Shown here: piece by piece, positions 33,046 through 42,005 of the stretch
How the letters are laid out: each line of letters opens with the position of its first letter
Position numbering within the stretch: position 1 is the first letter of the stretch
DNA from: Prevotella sp. ne3005
GTDB lineage: Bacteria; Bacteroidota; Bacteroidia; Bacteroidales; Bacteroidaceae
Reading direction: 5' to 3'
Length of the DNA stretch: 64,000 nt
NCBI RefSeq assembly: GCF_900110085.1
Contig: NZ_FOCK01000011.1
Coordinates: forward strand, 1 to 64,000
Program-made: the position numbers and the translations under genes
Notes under the pieces: generated by a model
Told to the model about the DNA's origin: nothing
Seen by the model: only the letters and a program-made list of their open reading frames with translations
Databases searched by the model: none

Positions 33046-34218
33046 ATGATGAAGAAACTAAAAGAATGGCTCTCTGATTTCCGTGTGATTTTCGCTGGAT
33101 GGCTGATCATGGCGCTGATACCCTGGCTCAGCAGATGGCTGCGTGATGCGTTTGATCTGGACTACTCCATCTTCTACCATTCTTTCTGGCACGCATGGCA
33201 GCAGATGCCGCTCTATATCATCTATCCCGAGGACGGCAATTATTTCCTCTACGGGCCACTGTTCACGGTATTGATGGCGCCTCTTGCCGTGTTGCCCTAC
33301 CAGATGGGGCGACTGTTGTGGATGCTGATCATTACGGTAGTGCCTTTCTGGAGCATCCGGAAGACATGCTTCACGAGATACCAACAGGTATTCATCTTGT
33401 GGTTTGTGGCGGCAGAGGCCTATCTCTGTACGCTCGACTCTGAGAGCAACAGCCTGATACTGGCCATCCTCATCTTCTCGTTCTATCTGATCGACAAGGA
33501 AGAGGACCGATGGGCGGCCCTACTGATAGCCTTGGGTACGACGACAAAGCTGTTTGGCATCGTGGGCCTGGCCTTCCTCCCCTTCTCACGCCACAAGCTG
33601 AAGCTGATAGGCTGGACCGCTGCATGGACAGCGATACTGCTGGTGCTGCCAATGCTAGTGTTTGGCGTGGACTACATCTCTCAGCAGTATCTGGCGTGGT
33701 ACGACGTGCTGGTGCACAAGAACGAGCTGAACCAGTTTGCTGCAGGGCAAAACGTGTCGCTTCTGGGCATCGTGAGGAAAGTATCGCAGTGTGCCACCTA
33801 CAGCGATTTGTGGCTGATGATTCCAGGAATGGTGCTCTTTGCACTGCCCTACCTGAGATTCAAGCAATACCAGCATATGGCCTTCCGACAGACCATCCTG
33901 GCCTCGGTACTGATGTTCATCATCCTCTTCGCCACCAGTTCGGAGAACTACGGCTATATCATCGCAATGACAGGTGTGGCCATCTGGTATACGGCAGCCC
34001 CGTGGAAACGCAGCAAGTGGGACGTGGCGCTGATGGTGCTGGCGTTTATCCTCACCTCGATGTCGTCATCAGACCTTTTCTATAAGCCACTCTGGCGCGA
34101 GGTCATCAAGCCCTACTCGCTCAAGGCCCTGCCAGTGACTATTATCTGGCTTAAACTGACATACGAACTCTGTAAGCGTGATTATGAAGACTGTAACGAT
34201 ACTCATCCCGTGCTATAA
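33046..34218 (+). CDS. GT87/DUF2029-type polyprenyl-phosphate glycosyltransferase
   Basis: 390 aa with about ten membrane helices. The first loop has DLDYSIFYHSFWHAWQQMPLY with acidic residues typical of GT-C enzymes (DUF2029/GT87). YGPLFTVLMAPLAVLP and LGTTTKLFGI are also typical. Such enzymes transfer sugars from polyprenyl-phosphate donors on the outer face of the inner membrane. The gene overlaps the following GT2 gene by 35 nt, so the GT2 protein may make its lipid-linked donor. Confidence 0.8.
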   Translation: MMKKLKEWLSDFRVIFAGWLIMALIPWLSRWLRDAFDLDYSIFYHSFWHAWQQMPLYIIYPEDGNYFLYGPLFTVLMAPLAVLPYQMGRLLWMLIITVVPFWSIRKTCFTRYQQVFILWFVAAEAYLCTLDSESNSLILAILIFSFYLIDKEEDRWAALLIALGTTTKLFGIVGLAFLPFSRHKLKLIGWTAAWTAILLVLPMLVFGVDYISQQYLAWYDVLVHKNELNQFAAGQNVSLLGIVRKVSQCATYSDLWLMIPGMVLFALPYLRFKQYQHMAFRQTILASVLMFIILFATSSENYGYIIAMTGVAIWYTAAPWKRSKWDVALMVLAFILTSMSSSDLFYKPLWREVIKPYSLKALPVTIIWLKLTYELCKRDYEDCNDTHPVL

Positions 34219-35119
34219 CGAAGAGGCCTCTCTGCCACGACTGGAGGCGGCCCTCAAGGAACTGATGCAAAAGCAGGACGGCTATCTCTGGGAGATATTG
34301 CTGGTAAACGACGGCAGCAAGGACCATACGCTGGAGAAGATTAAGGAGATGAACCTGGGCGACCAGCGTTTTGGCTACGTATCCCTGTCGCGCAATTTCG
34401 GAAAGGAGGCAGCCATGCTGGCAGGCTTCGACCATGCCCATGGCGACTGCGTAGTGATCATGGATGCCGACCTTCAGCATCCGCCCTCAGCCATCCCCGC
34501 CATGCTGAAGGAATGGGAAGCAGGCTATGAGGACGTCTATGCCCGTCGCACCGATCGTGGTCAGGAGCCTTGGCTAAGGAAACAGCTGACGATGGTCTAC
34601 TACGGTCTGCTGCAGAGAATGTCGGACATAGACATCCTGCAGAACGTAGGCGATTTCCGACTGCTGGACCGAAAATGCATCGATGCCCTCAAGGAGCTCA
34701 GGGAGACGCAGCGTTACACGAAGGGCATGTACTGTTGGATCGGATTCCGCAAGAAGGAGATTCTCTTTGAACAGGGTGACAGACTTGAGGGGCAGTCGTC
34801 GTTTAACTTCTGGCGATTGCTGAGGTTATCGATAGAGGGCATCACGTCGTATACCACCTCGCCCCTGCGTATTGCCACCATTCTGGGACTGATCTGCTCA
34901 CTATGTGCGTTCTGCTATATGGTGTATATCCTGTTCAACACGGTATTCTTCGGAGAGATAGTACGCGGTTATCCTACCATCATGGTGGTCATGCTCTTTC
35001 TTGGTGGCGCACAACTGCTTTCGCTGGGTGTCATCGGAGAATACCTGGGCCGCATCTTCCACGAGAGTAAGCATAGACCCGTCTATATCGTATCGGAAGA
35101 GAAAAGCGCCTCGAACTGA
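34184..35119 (+). CDS. GtrB/DPM1-like family 2 glycosyltransferase
   Basis: 311 aa. It has a GT-A domain with TILIPCYNEEASLPRLEAAL, LLVNDGSKDHTL, VVIMDADLQHPP (DxD) and an RRTDRGQEPWLRK segment, then two C-terminal membrane helices (LGLICSLCAFCYMVYILF, then the ATIMVVMLFLGGAQLL region). This is the layout of polyprenyl-phosphate glucosyl/mannosyltransferases. ATG 34184 lies inside the end of the GT87 gene. The stop codon falls in the loop of the terminator at 35102-35128. Confidence 0.88.
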   Translation: MKTVTILIPCYNEEASLPRLEAALKELMQKQDGYLWEILLVNDGSKDHTLEKIKEMNLGDQRFGYVSLSRNFGKEAAMLAGFDHAHGDCVVIMDADLQHPPSAIPAMLKEWEAGYEDVYARRTDRGQEPWLRKQLTMVYYGLLQRMSDIDILQNVGDFRLLDRKCIDALKELRETQRYTKGMYCWIGFRKKEILFEQGDRLEGQSSFNFWRLLRLSIEGITSYTTSPLRIATILGLICSLCAFCYMVYILFNTVFFGEIVRGYPTIMVVMLFLGGAQLLSLGVIGEYLGRIFHESKHRPVYIVSEEKSASN

Positions 35120-35128
35120 AGCGCTTTT
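35102..35128 (+). terminator. Terminator overlapping the GT2 stop codon
   Basis: AAAAGCGC (35102-35109) pairs with GCGCTTTT (35121-35128), followed by further T. The TGA stop (35117-35119) lies in the loop. Confidence 0.8.
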
Positions 35129-35130
35129 TT

Positions 35131-36030
35131 CTATTCACTATAGGCTTTCTCTCCAATGGTCTCCTGCGAGCCTATGGTCATCTGCCGGAGGTCGTAGTAG
35201 GAGCCGTTGTAAATATTAAAGTCTACACTGCCCTTGATACCTGGCAGACGTCCCACATCGGTGTGCTGCCAGAACTTCCAAGGCCCCTGGTACTCAAGGG
35301 AGTCAACGTAGTAATGGGCTATCCAATAGGGATACTGGTTGAAGATGGTATCGTTGAGATAGCGCGTCTTAAATTTAAAATAGGTGTAGATGATGGGCTT
35401 TATACGATAATGGTTCTCCACGATGCTAAGCCATTCGAGTACGGACAGTTTGAACTGTTCGTCAGTCTGGTTCTTGGGTTTATGCTCCACATCGAGCACA
35501 GGAGGCAGGTCACCATTCTCAAGCTTCACGGTCTTGATGAAATGCCAGGCCTGCTGTTCTGCAGGCGTGTGGACGCTGTAGAAGTGGTAGGCCCCACGTG
35601 TAAAGCCGTTCTCACGGGCTTGATAGAAATTGTCACGGAAGTTCTCATCTGTCTGGGTAGCGCCCTCAGTGGCTTTGATCATCACAAAGCGGATGGGGCA
35701 ATCGTTGATGGAGCCATTGTCCTTGAGCTCTTCCCAGTCGATGCGTCCCTGATGGTGGGATATGTCAATACCGTGGATCTCATAACCTTCGGGATAGCTC
35801 ACGTCACCATACAAGGCACGCCAGCGGAAGCCGAAGGGTCCGACGAAGAAATAATAGAAGAACCATACATAGCCCGCAACCACCATACCAGCACCGAGCC
35901 ACCAGCCCCAAGAAGGAACCTTTCGTAAAAGCCGAATCACGACTCCGGGACGCTTCCTGCGCCCGGGGCCGTGATACGTATGAGTGGTTCCGATGCCCTT
36001 ACGGGTAACGGTTCTTCGCTTCTTTGCCAT
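35131..36030 (-). CDS. Membrane-anchored GH25 lysozyme
   Basis: 299 aa. A basic cytoplasmic N-terminus and one membrane helix (about 43-63) are followed by a GH25 muramidase domain: HGIDISHHQGRIDW (Asp89), FVMIKATEGATQTD, GAYHFYS, PPVLDVEHK (Asp180, Glu182) and FWQHTDVG. It would cut the MurNAc-GlcNAc bond of peptidoglycan from the periplasmic side. It lies 4 nt after pfp on the same strand. Confidence 0.9.
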   Translation of the reverse strand: MAKKRRTVTRKGIGTTHTYHGPGRRKRPGVVIRLLRKVPSWGWWLGAGMVVAGYVWFFYYFFVGPFGFRWRALYGDVSYPEGYEIHGIDISHHQGRIDWEELKDNGSINDCPIRFVMIKATEGATQTDENFRDNFYQARENGFTRGAYHFYSVHTPAEQQAWHFIKTVKLENGDLPPVLDVEHKPKNQTDEQFKLSVLEWLSIVENHYRIKPIIYTYFKFKTRYLNDTIFNQYPYWIAHYYVDSLEYQGPWKFWQHTDVGRLPGIKGSVDFNIYNGSYYDLRQMTIGSQETIGEKAYSE

Positions 36031-36034
36031 TTAA

Positions 36035-37672
36035 TTATTTTGCCTGCTCAAGAGCAAGGGTCTTGGTGGGCTGATCGCAAACCTCCGTGGGACCCCAGTA
36101 CTGGATAGGACCAGGATATACGTAGGCTGTTTCGCGAGCCCAGCGATCGCGCTCCTTGGCGAATGCCTTGAAGGGGGCTCCGTCGAGCTCAACAAGGGCC
36201 TTGCGGATTACGGGCTTCATCTCACCAGCACGACGCTCCATGTTCATCATCATGGTGATGGGCACACCACCGGCGATCCACTGCTCAGCAGGAGCTGTGG
36301 TGTTCTTCACGATGGCCATGTAACCAGTCTTACCGTTGGCGATGAGCTGGGCGGCAGAAGTACCGAGAGCGTAGCAGTAGTCGGCATCGAAGTTTGAAGG
36401 AGCAGCGCAACGGCCCTCATAGCCGAAGAAGTGGTGCAGAGCTGAGAACTTGCCAGCGTACTTACCTTCCTTCTTCATCTTCTCGAGCTTCTGGGCTACC
36501 ATAGTGCTGAGCAGCTTCTCGGTCTCGATGAGTGATACCTGTACGTTTCCGTGTGGGTCGCGGTCGAGAGCCAGCTGGCGGGCAACACCTGTAGGCAGGC
36601 TGTTGAATACAGCTAGGTTGGCATCGGTGAGGTGAGCCTTAACGAAGTCGATTGACTCGTGACGATCGAGGTTCTTAGCCTCGGGCATAGCGAGCACGTC
36701 GTTGAGCTGAGCAATGAGCTTCTTGATGGCGGGGATGAACTCGATGACACCCTCAGGGATGATAACGGTACCGAAGTTGTTGCCATCGGCAGCACGCTGG
36801 GCTACGGCGTTGGCAATGTAAGTTACGATATCGTCGAGGCTCATACCCTTCTGCTCGATTTCCTCAGACACGAGGCAGATGTTAGGCTGAGTCTGCAGGG
36901 CGCACTCCAGAGCGATGTGAGAAGCTGAGCGACCCATCACCTTGATGAAGTGCCAGTACTTACGGGCTGAGTTACAGTCGCGCTCGATGTTACCAATCAG
37001 CTCTGAGTAGGTCTTACAAGCGGTATCGAAACCAAAAGAGGTCTCAATCTGAGAATTCTTCAAGTCGCCGTCGATGGTCTTCGGGCAGCCAATCACCTGT
37101 ACACCATAGTTCTTTGCTGCATAATACTCAGCGAGAACGCAAGCGTTGGTGTTAGAGTCGTCACCACCGATAATCACGATAGCCTTGATGTCGAGCTCGC
37201 GGATGATCTCCAGACCTTTCTCAAACTGGTCTACCTTCTCGAGCTTTGTACGGCCAGAACCAATCATGTCGAAACCACCTGTGTTACGATACTCGTCGAT
37301 GATCTCCTTGGTGAGCTCCATATAATTATGGTCTACGAGACCACCAGGGCCGAGGATGAAACCGTAGAGACGGTTCTCGGGGTTGAGCTTCTTGATCTGG
37401 TCGAAAAGACCTGTGATAACGTTGTGACCACCAGGAGCCTGACCACCGCTAAGGATAATACCCACATTCATCTTCTTCGTGTTGGCCTCGGTAGCGGGCT
37501 CAAACTCTACGATAGGCATACCATAGGTATTGGGGAAGAGTTTCTTGATTTCCTCCTGATCGCCTACACTCTGAGTGGGCTGACCTTCCTTAACCTTCAC
37601 AGCACCCTGAAGCGCCTTGGGGAGCTTCGGCTGATAAGCGGCTCTGGCGAGCTGCAATGCACTTTTTTCCAT
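36035..37672 (-). CDS. pfp: Diphosphate-dependent fructose-6-phosphate 1-phosphotransferase
   Basis: 545 aa, the long PPi-PFK form. It has [27 protein letters not shown] (GGDDS, with the Asp that marks PPi use), [22 protein letters not shown] and [15 protein letters not shown]. It phosphorylates fructose 6-phosphate with PPi, reversibly, in glycolysis/gluconeogenesis. A TAATTTTG -7-like box on the minus strand at 37717-37724 lies 45 bp upstream. Confidence 0.95.
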   Translation of the reverse strand: MEKSALQLARAAYQPKLPKALQGAVKVKEGQPTQSVGDQEEIKKLFPNTYGMPIVEFEPATEANTKKMNVGIILSGGQAPGGHNVITGLFDQIKKLNPENRLYGFILGPGGLVDHNYMELTKEIIDEYRNTGGFDMIGSGRTKLEKVDQFEKGLEIIRELDIKAIVIIGGDDSNTNACVLAEYYAAKNYGVQVIGCPKTIDGDLKNSQIETSFGFDTACKTYSELIGNIERDCNSARKYWHFIKVMGRSASHIALECALQTQPNICLVSEEIEQKGMSLDDIVTYIANAVAQRAADGNNFGTVIIPEGVIEFIPAIKKLIAQLNDVLAMPEAKNLDRHESIDFVKAHLTDANLAVFNSLPTGVARQLALDRDPHGNVQVSLIETEKLLSTMVAQKLEKMKKEGKYAGKFSALHHFFGYEGRCAAPSNFDADYCYALGTSAAQLIANGKTGYMAIVKNTTAPAEQWIAGGVPITMMMNMERRAGEMKPVIRKALVELDGAPFKAFAKERDRWARETAYVYPGPIQYWGPTEVCDQPTKTLALEQAK

Positions 37673-37796
37673 ATTCTTCTGTTATTAAATGATGATAATA
37701 ATTCGTTTCTGACGTGCAAAATTAGGTTATTTTTGTTAGAAATACGAAAGAAAAGGGGGTAAAATCGACTTTTTAATATTTTTTGGGAAGGAAACA

Positions 37797-37827
37797 CTTG
37801 TTATCTCAGATTTTTTTCATATCTTTG
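37797..37827 (+). promoter_or_regulatory. Promoter of the 37870-44715 gene run
   Basis: CTTG/TTG (37798-37800), 19 nt, TATCTTTG (37820-37827). The expected transcript starts about 35 nt before the ATG at 37870. Confidence 0.72.
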
Positions 37828-37869
37828 CTTACTGAATATAACAAAATGGACCAAAAAAGGAGGATTTTT

Positions 37870-38136
37870 ATGACAAACAAAAGAACACTGAAGAAAGGAA
37901 TCAACGTGATTTGTGAGACACTGTATGCTGAGTGTGTAGCCGTATCGCTGTATGGTACTGAAGAGAGTAAGAAGAATGTAGAGGACCTTATTCATGCCAT
38001 CATGAAAATGCAGAACCATTACCTGAGCAGAGTGTCGTACCCCGAGCCAGGCATCAAGCCCAAGACCTACTACAAGGACCTGAGGGAGAAGTTTGGAAAA
38101 CAGGTCACGGAGATCCTTGATCAGATAAATTCTTAG
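37870..38136 (+). CDS. Small conserved-looking protein of unknown function
   Basis: 88 aa, soluble, helical. It starts MTNKRTLKKGINVICETLYA and ends QVTEILDQINS. ATG 37870 is chosen because AGGAGG lies 6 nt upstream, a rare clear Shine-Dalgarno here; an in-frame ATG at 37846 lies too close to the promoter. First gene of a run with an acyltransferase and an amidase. No motif I can name. Confidence 0.7.
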   Translation: MTNKRTLKKGINVICETLYAECVAVSLYGTEESKKNVEDLIHAIMKMQNHYLSRVSYPEPGIKPKTYYKDLREKFGKQVTEILDQINS

Positions 38137-38149
38137 GAGTAAGAGAATA

Positions 38150-38704
38150 ATGTGGAAGAAATTTTGTAACTGGTTATTATACAAGCGATTGGGGTGGAGC
38201 GTTGACGTGACGGAGGCCCACCCCGACAAGTTTATCATCTGTTTAGCTCCCCATACGAGCAACTGGGACTTTGCTTTAGGACAGATCTATAGCGGTGCTA
38301 TAGGTATGAAGATCAATTTCCTGATGAAGAAGGAGTGGTTTTTCTGGCCATTGGGACCAATCTTCAAAAGTCTGGGCGGCATTCCTGTGTTCCGTCAGAA
38401 AAAGAGCAGCATGACCGATGCGATGGCCGAGGCTGCGAAACAGGCAGAGACCTTCAGGCTGTGTATCACTCCTGAGGGCACCCGCTCCAAGACGGAGGAT
38501 TGGAAGAAAGGTTTCTATTTCATCGCCTTGAAAGCAGGACTGCCCATCCTGCTTTATGGTGTAGACTACGAGCAGCGGCTCATCCGTTGTACGAAGACCA
38601 TCATCCCCTCAGGTGACCTGGACAAAGACATGCGCGATATCAAACTCTATTTCAAGGACTTCAAAGGCAAGAAGCCCGAACAATTCACTATCGGAAACGT
38701 ATAA
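38150..38704 (+). CDS. PlsC-like 1-acylglycerol-3-phosphate acyltransferase family protein
   Basis: 184 aa, short for the family. It has the catalytic HTSNWDF (Hx4D), GGIPVFRQKKSSM and PEGTRSK motifs. It likely transfers an acyl chain to a lysolipid or related acceptor at the inner membrane. 13 nt after the small gene, 2 nt before the amidase. Confidence 0.82.
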   Translation: MWKKFCNWLLYKRLGWSVDVTEAHPDKFIICLAPHTSNWDFALGQIYSGAIGMKINFLMKKEWFFWPLGPIFKSLGGIPVFRQKKSSMTDAMAEAAKQAETFRLCITPEGTRSKTEDWKKGFYFIALKAGLPILLYGVDYEQRLIRCTKTIIPSGDLDKDMRDIKLYFKDFKGKKPEQFTIGNV

Positions 38705-38706
38705 CC

Positions 38707-41643
38707 ATGAAAAAGATTCTCACCATAGCCCTTTCCCTGCTGCTGACACTCCCTGCAGACATGGCGCTGGCAGCCAGAAAGAGGGTTGTGAAACCCATCG
38801 ACCCACAAAAAGAACTAAAAGACAAGCTGAATCGTTATTTCAACGGCTATCGTGTGAGTTCACAGGTACTGCGTAATCGCAGTAAGCTGGCTGAACTGCA
38901 GATCAACGACTCACTGCGCACCATCGAGGTGAGTGCCGATACCCATTTTGGCGAGCAGGTGTTTACGCCTGAAAGCGTCAGTACCATCTACGACGCCGTG
39001 AGGGCCCTGATGCCCGACAGCGTGGCAGACTATCAGCTGACCATCAAGACAGGTGGCTGGTCGCTGGAGCAGTTGGTACCCAATCGTCTGAAACCTGCTG
39101 AGGATAAGACCCGTTCGTGGGGCGACATCAACTATAAAGGAAAACCTTGGGTGAGCAAAGCCTCGCTACCCTTCGAGATAGAACATGGTCTGCAGAACCG
39201 TCATCTCTGCGTGTGGGCCAGTCACGGCCGTTATTTCCACATCAAGGACAGCACCTGGAAATGGCAGCGCCCTCCCCTCTTCGGTACCCGTGAGGACCTC
39301 TTTACACAGACCATCGTCACCCCCTACCTCATCCCTATGCTCGAAAGGGCGGGTGCCATTGTGTTCACACCCCGTGAGCGCGATTGGCAAAGAAACGAGG
39401 TGATTGTAGATAACGACACGCCAGAGAGCGGTTATATGGAGACCAGGGGCAACCATCGCTGGAACCACTGTGACTCGACAGGATTCGGACTGCACCCAGG
39501 GGTCTACGTAGACCTTGAGAACCCCTTCGAACAGGGAACATCGCGACAGACATCGACCGTTGACGGCCCCCATCATCAGAGTACCGTCGTCTGGAAACCC
39601 AACATCCCCGAGGCTGGACGCTATGCGGTCTATGTGAGTTATCAGACTTTAGAGAAGAGCATCGACGACGCCCACTATACTGTCTGGCACCAGGGTGTGC
39701 CTACGGAATTCCACGTCAACCAGCAGATGGGAGCCAAGACATGGGTCTACTTAGGTTCCTTCGACTTCGATGCAGGACAGAGCGAGCGCAACTGCGTGAC
39801 GCTCTCGAACGTGAGCAAGCACCATCATGGCGTGGTTACAGCCGATGCCGTACGCTTCGGTGGCGGTATGGGTAACATCCGCAGAGGCTACACCACCAGC
39901 GGTCTGCCGCGTTGTTTGGAGGGCTCGCGCTACTATGCCCAATGGGCGGGCATGCCCTACGAGGTGTACAGCACGAAGAATGGTGAGGATGACTATGGCG
40001 ACGACATCAATGCTCGCAGTTATATGGCCAACTTCCTCGCTGGCGGTTCAGTATATATACCTGACACCACCGGACTTAAAGTACCCCTGGAATTGTCGCT
40101 GGCCGTTCATAGCGATGCAGGTTTTACCCGTGACGGACGATCACACACGGGTACATTATCTATATGTACCACTTATCTCAACGACAGCATCTTCCGTACT
40201 GGGCGTTCACGACTCGCCTCGCGCGACTTTGCCGACGAGCTGCTGACCTCGGTATCTTCAGACATGGCACGCCTTTACGGCAGCTGGCCTACGCGTGAGA
40301 TCTATGACCGCAATTATTCTGAGAGCCGTTGTCCAGGTGTGCCCAGCGCCATCCTTGAGACGATGTCGCACCAGAATTTCTGGGATATGCGCTACGGACA
40401 AGACCCTAACTTCCGCTTCGACTTTGCACGCAGTGTCTACAAGGCCATCCTGCGCTATGTGAGTAGGATGCACCACACGAAATACGTGGTGACGCCACTG
40501 GCTCCCAACCGTCTGCGCGTAGAACTCACAGGCAAGGGCAGCGCAAAACTCAGCTGGCACCCTGTAAAAGATCCCGACGAGGCGACAGCAGAGCCCACGG
40601 GCTATATCGTCTATACAGCCATTGGCAAGAATGGATTCGACAATGGCCAGTATGTCAAGGGCAAGAACACGAGCATCACCATCGACCTCGAGCCCCAACA
40701 GCTCTACTCGTTCTACGTGACGGCAGTCAACGAGGGTGGCGAGAGCTTCCCCTCTGAGACAGTCTCTGCCTACGACGTGCCTGGCTCACAGAAATCAGTA
40801 CTGATCGTGAACGGCTTCCACCGTCTGGCTTCGCCTGCTGTCAGGAACAATGCAGCCGAACAAGGTTTCGATATGGAGATGGACCCTGGCGTCACCTATG
40901 GTCGTACAGCAGGATGGCTGGGATATCAGACCAGCTTCGACAAGACCCAGATGGGCAGGGAGACGCGTACAGGACTTGGTTATACCAACGACTCACTGAT
41001 GGGACAGTTTATTGCGGGCAACGACTTCAACTATATCCGCACACATGCGGAGGCCATCGCCTCGGCACAGCGTCTCAGCATCTCCAGCTGCTCGGCAGAG
41101 TGTCTGAACACCAACGAGGTTCGTCCTACGGAATATCAGATGATGGACCTCATCCTCGGACTCGAGAAGAACGACGGATGGTCGCTGCGCCAGTATCAGG
41201 CCTTCCCACCCATGCTGCGCCAACACCTGCAGCTGTTTACAAAGCGTGGAGGTGCCCTGCTTGTCAGCGGCTCCTATATCGGCTCCGACATGGCTGCACC
41301 TGCTGAGCGTCGCTACTTGGAGGATATTCTGAAGGTATCCTACGAGGGCATTAACTGCGACAGTCTGCAGCGCGACAGCATCCAGGGCCTTGGTACAACC
41401 TTCGATTTCTACCGCCATCTGAACGAGACCCACTACGCAGCCACACATCCGGAGATTCTCCAACCCGTGGCACCTGCCTTTACGGCTATGGCCTATGCCG
41501 ACAGCTACAGCGCCTGTGTGGCCTATGACGGCAAGGACTATAAGGCCATGACCATCGGGTTCCCCTTCGAGTGTATCAAGGACGAACAGAAACGTCTCTC
41601 ACTCATGCGAGGCATTCTCAGATTCTTATTACCAACCCAATAA
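38707..41643 (+). CDS. N-acetylmuramoyl-L-alanine amidase with inserted golvesin-like and Fn3 domains
   Basis: 978 aa with a signal peptide (ends DMALAA). The amidase_3 parts are split: SHGRYFHIKD (His173) and TREDLFTQTIVTPYLIPMLE (Glu196) come first, then a golvesin C-terminal/xanthan-lyase-like beta domain (about 260-387; AGRYAVYVSYQT, TADAVRFGGG). The amidase resumes with LAVHSDAG (His near 467) and PSAILETMSHQ. An Fn3 domain (about 591-690) and a long C-terminal region of unknown fold follow. Expected to hydrolyse peptidoglycan stem peptides in the periplasm or outside. Confidence 0.82.
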   Translation: MKKILTIALSLLLTLPADMALAARKRVVKPIDPQKELKDKLNRYFNGYRVSSQVLRNRSKLAELQINDSLRTIEVSADTHFGEQVFTPESVSTIYDAVRALMPDSVADYQLTIKTGGWSLEQLVPNRLKPAEDKTRSWGDINYKGKPWVSKASLPFEIEHGLQNRHLCVWASHGRYFHIKDSTWKWQRPPLFGTREDLFTQTIVTPYLIPMLERAGAIVFTPRERDWQRNEVIVDNDTPESGYMETRGNHRWNHCDSTGFGLHPGVYVDLENPFEQGTSRQTSTVDGPHHQSTVVWKPNIPEAGRYAVYVSYQTLEKSIDDAHYTVWHQGVPTEFHVNQQMGAKTWVYLGSFDFDAGQSERNCVTLSNVSKHHHGVVTADAVRFGGGMGNIRRGYTTSGLPRCLEGSRYYAQWAGMPYEVYSTKNGEDDYGDDINARSYMANFLAGGSVYIPDTTGLKVPLELSLAVHSDAGFTRDGRSHTGTLSICTTYLNDSIFRTGRSRLASRDFADELLTSVSSDMARLYGSWPTREIYDRNYSESRCPGVPSAILETMSHQNFWDMRYGQDPNFRFDFARSVYKAILRYVSRMHHTKYVVTPLAPNRLRVELTGKGSAKLSWHPVKDPDEATAEPTGYIVYTAIGKNGFDNGQYVKGKNTSITIDLEPQQLYSFYVTAVNEGGESFPSETVSAYDVPGSQKSVLIVNGFHRLASPAVRNNAAEQGFDMEMDPGVTYGRTAGWLGYQTSFDKTQMGRETRTGLGYTNDSLMGQFIAGNDFNYIRTHAEAIASAQRLSISSCSAECLNTNEVRPTEYQMMDLILGLEKNDGWSLRQYQAFPPMLRQHLQLFTKRGGALLVSGSYIGSDMAAPAERRYLEDILKVSYEGINCDSLQRDSIQGLGTTFDFYRHLNETHYAATHPEILQPVAPAFTAMAYADSYSACVAYDGKDYKAMTIGFPFECIKDEQKRLSLMRGILRFLLPTQ

Positions 41644-41657
41644 AAAATTTAAGCCAA

Positions 41658-42002
41658 ATGAAAATCCAAACTAATTCTTCAGGGACAAGAAACATCGAGG
41701 TAACAGAACTGCATCTGGCAACCATCGAGAAGTATCAACTCTTCCGCGACCTCATCGACAGCAACGGCTATGTAGATGAGCAGGTGCTCGACAAGCTGAA
41801 GCTGAACATCCGCTCGCTACTCTCTGGCGACGCTGGCAAGGACAAGGCACTGCTCGACCTCTGCCTCGACGTCATCTACCATCCAAACATGAAGGCCTTC
41901 GGGCTGCAGCAGCTGGTGCTGCTCTACATCAACTGGAAGAACCAGTCCAACGACAATCTGGGCATGACCGTACGCTCCTTCCAGGGAACACCATTTAATT
42001 GA
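41658..42002 (+). CDS. Small helical protein of unknown function
   Basis: 114 aa, soluble. It starts MKIQTNSSGTRNIEVTELHL, mostly helices, ending VRSFQGTPFN. ATG 41658 follows the amidase stop by 14 nt. Its TGA stop (42000-42002), together with the TTG start of the next gene (42006), belongs to a short AATTGAAGATTGAAAG repeat. No family recognised. Confidence 0.65.
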   Translation: MKIQTNSSGTRNIEVTELHLATIEKYQLFRDLIDSNGYVDEQVLDKLKLNIRSLLSGDAGKDKALLDLCLDVIYHPNMKAFGLQQLVLLYINWKNQSNDNLGMTVRSFQGTPFN

Positions 42003-42005
42003 AGA

